Assembly: GCF_002078605.1 (NCBI RefSeq)
Contig: NZ_MSJR01000009.1
Location: 1-64,000 of the forward strand
Length of the DNA stretch: 64,000 nucleotides
Source of the DNA: Salegentibacter sediminis
Lineage (GTDB): Bacteria; Bacteroidota; Bacteroidia; Flavobacteriales; Flavobacteriaceae
Reading direction: 5' to 3'
Shown here: in pieces, positions 26,266-34,140 of the stretch
How the letters are laid out: every line of letters begins with the position of its first letter
Numbering within the stretch: position 1 is the first letter of the stretch
Notes under the pieces: generated by a model
Told to the model about the DNA's origin: nothing
The model's input: only the letters and a program-made list of their open reading frames with translations
Database searches by the model: none
Made by a program: the position numbers and the translations under genes

Positions 26266-27018
26266 TTGAAAAACCTAAAAGAGTTAGCAGAACTACGGAA
26301 AATTAAAGGTATAACTTGGAATGATTTAGCTAATGGTTTACCTGTGACAGGTGAAGGTTTAAGAATTGCGTTTAACAGGGGAAAAGTACAGAAGGAATAC
26401 CTCCCAATTATTGAAGAGAATCTAAGTTTGAAAAATGAATACACTCTAAATAATCACGAAATATTGACTGCACAAGAAATTAAAGAAAAAAGGGAAGCCT
26501 TAGGACTGTCTCAAGAAGAATTGGCAAGATTAATTGGTGTTGGTAAAAACACTATTTATAATTACGAATCAGGTAAAAAAATACCTAAGGGTAAATATCC
26601 CATCCTACAGAAAGTTTTAAATAATAAGGTTGATACAAATATTGAGGAAATTAAACAGGAAATTAATAAGAGAGGCTTAACTGCCTATAAGATAAGTAAA
26701 CATGTTCCTTTAACAGAGGCAGGTATACAACGGATTATTAATGGAGATTCTAAGCCAAGGGAAAGCACCTTACTTCTTTTAAATAATTATTTGTTTGGAG
26801 ATAATTTCGAAGAAAAGGAAACTCCTTCAGAAGAGGTAAGGCATGAGAAAGAAGTATTAGAAGAAATAGAATCTTTATTACGTGAATTAAAAAAAGGTCA
26901 GGTTAAAACCCATATTGATAATCAAGAAATTTATAGTCTTATTCAGAAGCTTACTCTAAAGGTAGGTGAGATGCAAATTCAGTTAAATCAAATGCAGGAA
27001 AAGGAGAATGTAGATTAA
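26266..27018 (+). CDS. Three-HTH XRE-type regulator, TTG start
   Basis: 250 residues starting at TTG (a stop codon lies three codons upstream and no ATG is available). The central unit at residues 67-117 is a canonical XRE/Cro HTH: IKEKREALGLSQEELARLIGVGKNTIYNYESGKKIP. Residues 5-50 (ITWNDLANGLPVTGEGLRIAF) and 125-176 (GLTAYKISKHVPLTEAGIQRIINGDSKP) look like two further Cro-like units, and 190-246 is a leucine-rich coiled coil for oligomerisation. It is the only long plus-strand gene of the left half of the island and faces the leftward operon, the layout of a phage repressor. Control of the shared promoters is inferred. Confidence 0.8.
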   Translation: MKNLKELAELRKIKGITWNDLANGLPVTGEGLRIAFNRGKVQKEYLPIIEENLSLKNEYTLNNHEILTAQEIKEKREALGLSQEELARLIGVGKNTIYNYESGKKIPKGKYPILQKVLNNKVDTNIEEIKQEINKRGLTAYKISKHVPLTEAGIQRIINGDSKPRESTLLLLNNYLFGDNFEEKETPSEEVRHEKEVLEEIESLLRELKKGQVKTHIDNQEIYSLIQKLTLKVGEMQIQLNQMQEKENVD

Positions 27019-27102
27019 GAAACTACATCTAAACAAGAAACCCCCACCAACTTAATGATGAGGGTTCTCCAGAAAACAATTAATAAAAAAAATAGAAATA
27101 GT

Positions 27103-29385
27103 TTAAAATTTGGCTTTAGCTTTTATTTGCTGTACTCTTTCAGAGGTTTTACTTATCTCTGATACACTTACTACAGGTGAAGGAACTTGAGAGAATGCAT
27201 TTCCTACTCTTTCTCCTATCTTAGCTGCAAGTATATCATAATCTATAATACTTGAAGGTCTTGCATTCCCTATAGGATTACCTCCCTCAGCCATATTAAT
27301 AGCACTTAATACACCTCCATATTTCATAGTGCTTTTCTTGTTTATTACTGCTTCGTTTCCTTCTAATTCATAATCTCCGAAAATCATACCTCCATTAGCA
27401 TGGGAATTTCCTTGTAATAAACCTCCTTTAGCGAATTTCTTTTTAGTGTCTTTACTTGTAAGGCTTCCAAGTGTAGTACCTAATGCTGAAAGAGCAGCAC
27501 TACCTAATATAGATGCTGTAGCCTTAGCAGCACTTGCACCTATAATAGTATTCTGAGTTTGAGCAGCTAACATAGCAGGTACATTAGCAGGAAAGGGTAT
27601 AGCAGCAGCATTAGCTAAATTGGATGCCTGAGCAGCCTTAGTAGTTATATTTACTTTAGCAGCCTGTATAGCAGCATCTATAGCAATACCTGCAATCTGA
27701 GCAGCTAAGGAATCTCCTAAGATACCTTTAAGCATTCCATTAAGTTGGTAAGCTATATTAGCAGTTTCTTCTGCATTCTGCATTCTTATAGAAAGCTCTT
27801 CTCTCATGGTCTCACTAAATTTCTTTAGCATTTCCTCTTGAAAGTTTTCCTGAATACTACCTAAAATCTCATTTCTTTTCTCCTGAGCTAATCTTAGTAA
27901 TTCAGTCTTTTCCTCTTCCTTAAGCTGCATGTTTTCAATATCCCTTACATGAGCTTCATAATCTTGTTCTGCTTGTATCTCTGCTCTTATAATTTCGTCT
28001 TCAGCTTTCATTAGTGCAAGTTCCTGCTCTAATGCTCTTTTCTCAGCTTCAAACTCCTTAATTCTTTCTAATTTCTTTCTCTGCTCTTCCTCTTCATTAA
28101 CTACTTCATCTTTAGTAGCCTGAATCTTTTCTACTACAGCTTCTTTCTTATACTGTACTCTCTTAGCTTCACCTTCTCTTACAATAGCATTAAGCTTATT
28201 CTGTTGAGTGGTTACGGCTTCATTTTCAGCAGCTATAGCATCATTAATATCTGCAAGTTTAGTAGCAAGTTCTGCTCTGTCTGCATCTGAGGTATCATTA
28301 GCCTGTTGTTGTAATGCTATTAAATCAGCTTCTAAGTTTAATCTGTCTGTAGCATTCTTAGATATTTCTTTCTGAATTTCTATAGTTCTTCTTGCAGCAG
28401 CTTCTCTCTCAGATAAACTTTTAGTCTGGTCTTCAGCTAATCTATTCTGCTCTTTATATTCCTGTCTTAACTTACCTTGTTGAGTAATAAAATCAGCTTC
28501 AGATTTACTAAGATTTTCTTTTATTCTCTGAATTTCTTTACCTCTTGCTATAGCATCTCCCATATCAGTTTTTATAGTAGTACCGATACTTTTAATACCA
28601 TCTAAAAAGCCCTGCCAATCTCCTGTAAAGAGTTTAGCGAATGAAAGCCCTAATTCCTGTACTTGACCTTTTAAAGTCTGTACAACCTGCTTAAGAGGTG
28701 TAAGTACTCTGTTTACAGCATTAATACCATCCTGAGTCTGAGTAAGGTAAGTTACAAGAGAACCTAAAGCTATTACTAATAAACCTACTCCTGTAGATGC
28801 AAGAGCTATTCTAAATAATTTTAGTGCTCCTGTAGATTTACCCACAACCATTGCAGAAACTTTCTGTACTGCATTCATTGCCTGAGTACCTTTAGTGTAA
28901 GTTTCTTGAGCACCTGTAGCCTCTAATATGGAATCCTTGTAGTTTCCTACATTCATTTTCTGCTTTATGTGAGAATCTTGGTTCTCTTTCATAAAGTCAG
29001 TATTCTGGTCTATTTTCTTATTGATATTATCAAGAGCTGCTCTACCTTGTTCTGTTGAGATATTAACCTCTTTTCGTGCTTTCCTAAGAGCCTTATTATT
29101 AGCTTCAGCATCTCCAAGGGTTTTAACCTCCTTTTTAAGTTCATTAGTTAGGTTCTTAGTAGCTCCTGTAACCTCTTGTAAGGTCTTTTCTTGTGCTCTA
29201 TAAGTACTATTAGCTGTTTTTAAATCCGCTGCATTCTGAATGAACTGAGTACTATTTTCCTCTCCTGAGTCTTTAAGTTCTTTCTGAGCTTTCTTAAGGT
29301 CATTAATTTGAGCCTTAGTAGCTTTCATAGACTGTAGAAGACTGTCTGTGTTTATTTTTAATTCTGCAATTTTAACCGTTTCCAT
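27103..29385 (-). CDS. Phage tail tape-measure-like protein
   Basis: 760 residues. Residues 1-130 are coiled coil (LKINTDSLLQSMKATKAQI). Residues 188-214 are strongly hydrophobic (LALASTGVGLL-type helix). Residues about 275-520 are a long coiled coil rich in K, E and Q. Residues 560-650 are an Ala-rich hydrophobic segment. The C-terminus has the glycine-rich FAKGGLLQGNSHANGGMIFG and ELEGNEAVINKKS typical of tape measure proteins of Bacteroidetes phages. In a tail these set the length and help DNA entry. Here no tail tube, chaperone, sheath, baseplate or head gene accompanies it. It has a promoter of the shared island type. May be a remnant or a decoy that acts on another phage. Confidence 0.78.
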   Translation of the reverse strand: METVKIAELKINTDSLLQSMKATKAQINDLKKAQKELKDSGEENSTQFIQNAADLKTANSTYRAQEKTLQEVTGATKNLTNELKKEVKTLGDAEANNKALRKARKEVNISTEQGRAALDNINKKIDQNTDFMKENQDSHIKQKMNVGNYKDSILEATGAQETYTKGTQAMNAVQKVSAMVVGKSTGALKLFRIALASTGVGLLVIALGSLVTYLTQTQDGINAVNRVLTPLKQVVQTLKGQVQELGLSFAKLFTGDWQGFLDGIKSIGTTIKTDMGDAIARGKEIQRIKENLSKSEADFITQQGKLRQEYKEQNRLAEDQTKSLSEREAAARRTIEIQKEISKNATDRLNLEADLIALQQQANDTSDADRAELATKLADINDAIAAENEAVTTQQNKLNAIVREGEAKRVQYKKEAVVEKIQATKDEVVNEEEEQRKKLERIKEFEAEKRALEQELALMKAEDEIIRAEIQAEQDYEAHVRDIENMQLKEEEKTELLRLAQEKRNEILGSIQENFQEEMLKKFSETMREELSIRMQNAEETANIAYQLNGMLKGILGDSLAAQIAGIAIDAAIQAAKVNITTKAAQASNLANAAAIPFPANVPAMLAAQTQNTIIGASAAKATASILGSAALSALGTTLGSLTSKDTKKKFAKGGLLQGNSHANGGMIFGDYELEGNEAVINKKSTMKYGGVLSAINMAEGGNPIGNARPSSIIDYDILAAKIGERVGNAFSQVPSPVVSVSEISKTSERVQQIKAKAKF

Positions 29386-29412
29386 TTAATTTTTTCTATT
29401 TCTATTTCCTTC

Positions 29413-29457
29413 TACATAGATACAACTAATTTCTTAGTTGAAAAAATAGATAAACTA
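29413..29457 (-). promoter_or_regulatory. Island promoter P3 (shared architecture)
   Basis: Minus-strand TATCTATG (one mismatch to TAnnTTTG) at 29413-29420, 22 bp, then AATAGTTTATCTATT at 29443-29457, identical to the element at 25421-25435. It lies 28 bp before the tape-measure gene start. Confidence 0.65.
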
Positions 29458-29761
29458 TTATTTAACCCTAAAAACCAAGGGGTTAGGGGTTGTTTAAGAG
29501 GGGTGTTTAGGGTAAATTCATAGTAAATTATTCAATACTCTGGAGGTCACATTTTTTAAAGTGTAGACATATTAACAATTTCATAATTAACAACTATTGT
29601 AAGTATCTGAATAACAATTAATTAATGGGTTTGTTTGATATTTTGGTGTTAATAAATTGCCTCAACTTTATTTATATAGCATATACATAACCGTTATATT
29701 TGTTTAAATAATTAACGTGTAGTTTTAAGGGGCATAACTACTTAACTGACAAATTTTTACG

Positions 29762-29950
29762 ATGGAATTTATTGAGTTAGCAGTATTATCTATTGCGGTT
29801 GAAACAATTAGGGCAGGAGGTAGGATTTTTCAACATGAAATAAGAGACTACTTAAAAAACTTCAGATTTAAACGGTGGCACTATGCTGTTTTTTATGTAG
29901 TAGGTATTTATATAGCTCTCTTGACAGTAGTATTATTAATATTTGGTTAG
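29762..29950 (+). CDS. Small membrane protein
   Basis: 62 residues with an ATG start. Residues 41-61 (AVFYVVGIYIALLTVVLLIF) form one membrane span; the preceding part is basic and amphipathic (RDYLKNFRFKRWHY), so the N-terminus is expected inside the cell. It ends 4 bp before the stop of a convergent gene. Size and topology recall holin-like or toxin-like phage peptides, but no family is recognised. It is transcribed opposite to the tape-measure gene from a 376-bp spacer with no other gene. Confidence 0.5.
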   Translation: MEFIELAVLSIAVETIRAGGRIFQHEIRDYLKNFRFKRWHYAVFYVVGIYIALLTVVLLIFG

Positions 29951-29954
29951 TAGA

Positions 29955-30329
29955 TTAGGTTTCTAATTGTTCAAGAATTAAGAGCTTATTTTCAATATCT
30001 TTTTCAGGGTCTATAGATAAGCTTACATATTCCTCATAAAGATTCCCCTTACTTACCTTAGAGAGAAGTCTATTAATAAACTTTTTCTGAGTTATACCTC
30101 CTACCTTACCTGAGTAGTGTAGAAGAAAGGTCATATTTTTTAGGGCTTCATCATATCTTTTCTCCCTTGCTAAAATATCTGCCATCTGGCGATACATCAT
30201 GTACCACAAGGAATGACCTTCAGTAAGAAGTTTTAGCATATTCTCATTAGCTTTTTTCCAAGCTAAATTATATTCCTTTCTCTTCTTTAGAGTGGTTACT
30301 TCATTAGTATAGTCTTCGAAATTGTTCAA
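29955..30329 (-). CDS. TPR-like helical protein
   Basis: 124 residues, all helical. Residues 15-85 resemble two tetratricopeptide-like helix pairs (EYNLAWKKANENMLKLL and YDEALKNMTFLLHYSGK). No signal peptide. It lies within the leftward set of genes on the right side of the island and ends almost where the small membrane protein ends on the other strand. A protein-protein interaction role is inferred from the repeat-like pattern only; not recognised further. Confidence 0.65.
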   Translation of the reverse strand: MNNFEDYTNEVTTLKKRKEYNLAWKKANENMLKLLTEGHSLWYMMYRQMADILAREKRYDEALKNMTFLLHYSGKVGGITQKKFINRLLSKVSKGNLYEEYVSLSIDPEKDIENKLLILEQLET

Positions 30330-30400
30330 ATTAATTTATGTGAAACCTTAATATAGTAGAGAATAAAATAAGAGGTAAACGAGTATGAATATAATTTTTA

Positions 30401-30829
30401 TTAATTAGCCTTTTCTAAATAGATTGTTATAGCACCTCCATGTACATAGCCTTCTTCTACATCTAAAACCATTTCTCCAGAGTTGATACTTTCAATTTCT
30501 GCCCTCATTCTAACTGTACCTGAATAAGCACCCTCATGTTCAAGTTCTAAAATATCTCCTGTAATAAGATATTCTCCTTCAGCATCTCCATTACCGCAAT
30601 ACTGTCTAACTACCTCTCCATTATTATAAAAGTTTAAAGAATGGGGAGCTTCATCACATTCATATTCCCGTTCTGTACCATCATCCCAAACCATTTGAGT
30701 GAATTCCCATTTTCCTATAATTAATTCCTTATTAGCGTTTCTATTTTCTTCCTCAGTAGAGTCATCCTCTGAGCAACTTATAAATAGAAAAATAAAACAT
30801 AGTAAATAAAGGGGGGTAAATTTTTTCAT
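30401..30829 (-). CDS. Lipocalin-like lipoprotein carried on the island
   Basis: 142 residues. The signal MKKFTPLYLLCFIFLFISC ends in a lipobox (FISC) followed by SEDDS, the acidic +2 to +5 pattern linked to surface export of Bacteroidetes lipoproteins. The mature part has the LIIGKWEFTQMVW opening of small lipocalin-like proteins and a beta-rich ending. A similar chromosomal protein is at 39375-39770. As the only obvious cargo of the island it may change the host surface, for example block an entering phage, but that is inference. Confidence 0.75.
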   Translation of the reverse strand: MKKFTPLYLLCFIFLFISCSEDDSTEEENRNANKELIIGKWEFTQMVWDDGTEREYECDEAPHSLNFYNNGEVVRQYCGNGDAEGEYLITGDILELEHEGAYSGTVRMRAEIESINSGEMVLDVEEGYVHGGAITIYLEKAN

Positions 30830-30938
30830 AATTAATGATTTTTAGTAAAAATATTTAAGAGATTAAGATACTAATCTTTTAGGAATGGATAAACTAACTT
30901 AAGTAAAAGCTCTTACAGTATGTAGTAAGCTCTAATTC

Positions 30939-32444
30939 TTATAATGAAGGTATTTTTTGATTCAATCCTAAAGAATCCTTAGTAGCTAATGTTCTTCTAT
31001 AAAGTTCTGTAGTGCCTATAGAGTTATGACCTAAAGCCATAGATATATAGTGAGTATTTACATTAGATTCTAATAAAAGTTGAGTAAAGGTATGTCTACT
31101 ACTGTGAGTACTAATAGGAGTCTTTATATCTAACTTTTTACCCATTCTTTTAATCTGTTGGTTATATTTACTTCTCTCATTATTTATCTTTTCATAGTCC
31201 TTCTCATTAATAAGCTCTACCTTTAAATTAACAGTAGGTTGATTCTTTTTCTCATCCCATAAAAAAGGAAATACAAGCTCATCAGGATATTTTAGGTGTG
31301 CTTCTTGAATTTTCTCTTTATAAAGGTCAAGTAGTCGCTCATTAGTTCTTTTTAATATTATTTCGTGTTCCTTAATTGCACTTTTTAAAATTATATAATC
31401 CTTTTCTTTAGCTATTAATTCATACATATCTTCAAATTGACCTGCTGCTATTGCTTTATATATTTCTAAAGGAGAATCTCTTAGCTTTTCTTCTTCTTCT
31501 AAATCATAATATTTCACTTTTATTGACTCCTCAAACATCTCTTTCTTTTTATACAACTCCTTAAGCTTCTTAGTCATATCAGGAAAGTATCTACTTAGAG
31601 GTAAGTCAAGGTATTCTAACCCATTGTGAAACAGGTTAGCAATCATTCTTTTATTAGTCTTGAAGGTTTTATAATCTAAAATTATATTTCCATCCTCTAC
31701 ATAAAGATTATCCCAAGTGAGAGTAAGTACATCTGAAACCCTTAAACCTCCTCCATATAATTGAAACATAAACATATCTCTATACAGGTTATGTTTCTTT
31801 TTTTTCCAATTCTTTTCACTAAAAATCTTAAGCTCTTCTTTAGTGAGTGCTTTATTCCTTACAGGACTTCTTTTAAACTTTATTCTGTGGAAAGGATTAT
31901 AATTATCTGGTAGCTTTATCTCTTCATCTTCTTTAGCATAATTTACAAATAGTTGTAGAGTCTGTAAGTACTGATTAGCTGAATTACTTTTAATTCCATC
32001 TTTCAGCATAAACATATTAAAGGATTCCAGTAGGTGAGGAGTGAGTTGTGCGAAGGTCAGGTCTAATTTATCTATACTTTCTAAATACTTCTGAAATTTC
32101 TTCTTAGCTGAGGTTCTTATATTGACTGTACCTTGGTTAGGTGTATTCTCTATTACTTTTTCTATGTATGGTAGTATCTGGTGCTTTTTAGAAAGTTTCT
32201 CTCTTACATACTCTTTTTCTCCTACACCTCTTATAGAATTTAATTCCCTTTTTATAGTCTCATTAATTTCTTTATAGTTTGGTTCTAATGAAGTCACTCC
32301 ATCACCTGACTTTCTGAAATTTTTAGTATTTATTTTAAAACCTAATGATTTAAAAGTACTTTTGCGGTTAATTATAGTCCTTATAAAAAGATAGGATTTA
32401 GAAGGTTCTTTAGGAACTTTCCTCAGGATTAATTTTACACTCAT
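30939..32444 (-). CDS. Large tyrosine integrase of the island
   Basis: 501 residues. N-terminal arm-binding region (to about 90), SAM-like core-binding domain (100-190) with SANQYLQTLQLFVNYA, then the catalytic domain with R in YGGGLRVSDVLTL, H-xx-R in STHSSRHTFTQ, H in MALGHNS and Y in TELYRRTL. Between the first arginine and the HxxR box lies an extra segment of about 100 residues rich in K and E, likely coiled coil, which is unusual. The start MSVKLILRKVPKEPS was chosen because the longer frame runs through the repeat-rich att region. Its place next to the right junction and its CTnDOT-like target make it the probable integrase. Confidence 0.88.
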   Translation of the reverse strand: MSVKLILRKVPKEPSKSYLFIRTIINRKSTFKSLGFKINTKNFRKSGDGVTSLEPNYKEINETIKRELNSIRGVGEKEYVREKLSKKHQILPYIEKVIENTPNQGTVNIRTSAKKKFQKYLESIDKLDLTFAQLTPHLLESFNMFMLKDGIKSNSANQYLQTLQLFVNYAKEDEEIKLPDNYNPFHRIKFKRSPVRNKALTKEELKIFSEKNWKKKKHNLYRDMFMFQLYGGGLRVSDVLTLTWDNLYVEDGNIILDYKTFKTNKRMIANLFHNGLEYLDLPLSRYFPDMTKKLKELYKKKEMFEESIKVKYYDLEEEEKLRDSPLEIYKAIAAGQFEDMYELIAKEKDYIILKSAIKEHEIILKRTNERLLDLYKEKIQEAHLKYPDELVFPFLWDEKKNQPTVNLKVELINEKDYEKINNERSKYNQQIKRMGKKLDIKTPISTHSSRHTFTQLLLESNVNTHYISMALGHNSIGTTELYRRTLATKDSLGLNQKIPSL

Positions 32445-32471
32445 GATGTTTGATTTATAGTAGAATTCAAA

Positions 32472-32530
32472 TGTACAACAAGGAGTGTTTTTGTACAACA
32501 ATATGTGTAAAACTATAGGAATGTTGTATA
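32472..32530. repeat. Right arm-type repeats
   Basis: TGTACAACA at 32472-32480 and 32492-32500 (20 bp apart, two helical turns) and inverted TGTTGTATA at 32522-32530. Matches the left copy at 21138-21146. They lie just upstream of the integrase gene, where self-regulation by Int binding is common. Confidence 0.5.
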
Positions 32531-32574
32531 AAAAATATTTATAAACCATTAATAATAAAGGCGTTATGTCAATA

Positions 32575-32590
32575 TAATTTTAGCCTATGC
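32575..32590 (+). promoter_or_regulatory. attR-like junction and replacement promoter for guaA
   Basis: TAATTTTA-GCCTATGC, where GCCTATGC repeats the left junction and ATG is the guaA start. TAATTTTA is one base from the -7 consensus TAnnTTTG and lies 5 bp before the ATG, so guaA mRNA may be nearly leaderless. The island therefore seems to bring its own -7 box to restore expression of this essential gene. Confidence 0.55.
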
Positions 32591-34119
32591 AACAAAACGT
32601 ACTTATTTTAGACTTCGGTTCGCAGTATACGCAGCTTATTGCAAGGCGCGTAAGAGAACTAAATATTTACTGCGAAATTCATCCCTACAACAAAATTCCA
32701 AAAGATCTTTCGGACTTTAAAGCGGTTATCCTTTCGGGTAGTCCCTTTTCTGTAAGGGCAGAAAACGCTCCGCACCCGGACCTTTCGCAAATTCGTGGAA
32801 AGAAACCAATGCTGGCAGTTTGCTATGGAGCTCAGTATCTGGCCCAGTTTCACGGTGGAAAAGTGGAAGCTTCTGAAACACGGGAATATGGCCGAGCCAA
32901 TCTTTCGGTGATCAAAGATGCGGAACTTTTGTTCGAAAACATAATGGAAAATTCACAGGTTTGGATGAGCCATAGTGATACTATAAAGGAATTACCCACT
33001 AATAGTGTGCGTCTCGCCAGTACAACCGATGTGCTAAACGCCGCATACAGAATTGAAGGGGAAGAGACTTTTGCGATTCAGTTTCATCCGGAAGTATATC
33101 ATTCCACCGATGGGAAACAACTCCTGGAAAACTTTCTTGTGAAAATTGCCGGAGTAGCGCAAACCTGGACCCCGGGAAAATTTGTAGATCTCACGGTTTC
33201 AGAATTAAAGGAAAAAATAGGAGACGAAAAGGTGGTGCTTGGCCTAAGTGGCGGAGTAGATTCCAGCGTGGCTGCGGTGCTTCTGCATAAAGCTATCGGG
33301 AAAAACCTCTACTGTATCTTCGTAAATAACGGACTTCTTCGTAAGAACGAATTTGAAAGTGTACTGGACCAGTATAAAGATATGGGGCTTAATGTAAAAG
33401 GAGTAGATGCTTCGGCACGGTTTCTGAAAGCTCTTGAAGGTATTAGCGAGCCCGAAGCCAAGCGAAAAGCTATCGGTAATACTTTTATCGAAGTATTTGA
33501 TGATGAGGCACACGAAATTAAAGACGTGACCTATCTTGCTCAGGGCACTATTTACCCCGATGTGATTGAATCGGTTTCGGTAAGTGGAGGACCTTCAGCA
33601 ACAATTAAGTCGCATCATAATGTAGGTGGTTTGCCAGATTTTATGAAACTTAAGATCGTGGAACCTTTGAAGATGCTCTTTAAGGATGAAGTTAGAAGAG
33701 TGGGTGCTGAAATGGGCATAGACAAAGAATTACTCGGAAGACATCCTTTTCCCGGCCCTGGCCTGGCGATAAGAATCCTGGGAGATATTACCGCCGAGAA
33801 GGTGCGTATTCTTCAGGAAGTAGATCATATTTTTATCCAGGGATTAAGGGACTGGATGCTTTATGATAAGGTTTGGCAGGCAGGAGCGATCCTGTTACCG
33901 GTTAGTTCGGTAGGGGTTATGGGAGATGAAAGAACCTATGAGAAAGTAGTGGCCTTGAGAGCCGTAGAATCTACCGATGGTATGACTGCCGATTGGGTGA
34001 ACCTGCCCTATGAGTTTTTGCAAAAAACCTCTAATACCATAATAAATCGGGTTAAGGGCGTTAATAGAGTAGTATATGATATAAGTTCTAAACCCCCGGC
34101 AACTATTGAGTGGGAGTAG
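32587..34119 (+). CDS. guaA: GMP synthase (glutamine-hydrolysing)
   Basis: 510 residues, complete. Converts XMP to GMP using ATP and glutamine. The class I amidotransferase domain (1-190) has C79 in [11 protein letters not shown] and the His-Glu pair in [10 protein letters not shown]. The ATP pyrophosphatase domain has the PP-loop [16 protein letters not shown]. The C-terminal dimerisation domain ends [14 protein letters not shown] as in the family. The coding sequence is intact although the island ends at its start codon. Followed 21 bp later by a LysM protein gene and then two more genes with TAATG overlaps, so guaA may head a four-gene unit. Confidence 0.97.
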   Translation: MQQNVLILDFGSQYTQLIARRVRELNIYCEIHPYNKIPKDLSDFKAVILSGSPFSVRAENAPHPDLSQIRGKKPMLAVCYGAQYLAQFHGGKVEASETREYGRANLSVIKDAELLFENIMENSQVWMSHSDTIKELPTNSVRLASTTDVLNAAYRIEGEETFAIQFHPEVYHSTDGKQLLENFLVKIAGVAQTWTPGKFVDLTVSELKEKIGDEKVVLGLSGGVDSSVAAVLLHKAIGKNLYCIFVNNGLLRKNEFESVLDQYKDMGLNVKGVDASARFLKALEGISEPEAKRKAIGNTFIEVFDDEAHEIKDVTYLAQGTIYPDVIESVSVSGGPSATIKSHHNVGGLPDFMKLKIVEPLKMLFKDEVRRVGAEMGIDKELLGRHPFPGPGLAIRILGDITAEKVRILQEVDHIFIQGLRDWMLYDKVWQAGAILLPVSSVGVMGDERTYEKVVALRAVESTDGMTADWVNLPYEFLQKTSNTIINRVKGVNRVVYDISSKPPATIEWE

Positions 34120-34140
34120 ACTTTTAATCTGATTAAAATA

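Larger units (their letters stand above)
21070..32590. mobile_element. Integrative island in the guaA start region, phage-related, novel type
   Basis: About 11.5 kb of AT-rich DNA between the shared 8-bp sequence GCCTATGC at each end, with a 501-residue tyrosine recombinase at the right end as expected for the element's own integrase. Contents: two tyrosine recombinases, an HTH-ended protein, two unrecognised proteins, a small acidic peptide, a three-HTH regulator, a phage tape-measure-like protein, a small membrane protein, a TPR-like protein and a lipoprotein. No relaxase, conjugation, capsid, portal, terminase or other tail genes. GATC is absent and CpG is rare across its whole length. Best reading: phage satellite or decayed prophage core; integrative plasmid remains possible. 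Confidence 0.7.

Noticed and set aside
21070-32590. Complete prophage or conjugative element
   Set aside because: No capsid, portal, terminase, lysis, relaxase, coupling protein or tra genes; only one tail-type gene.
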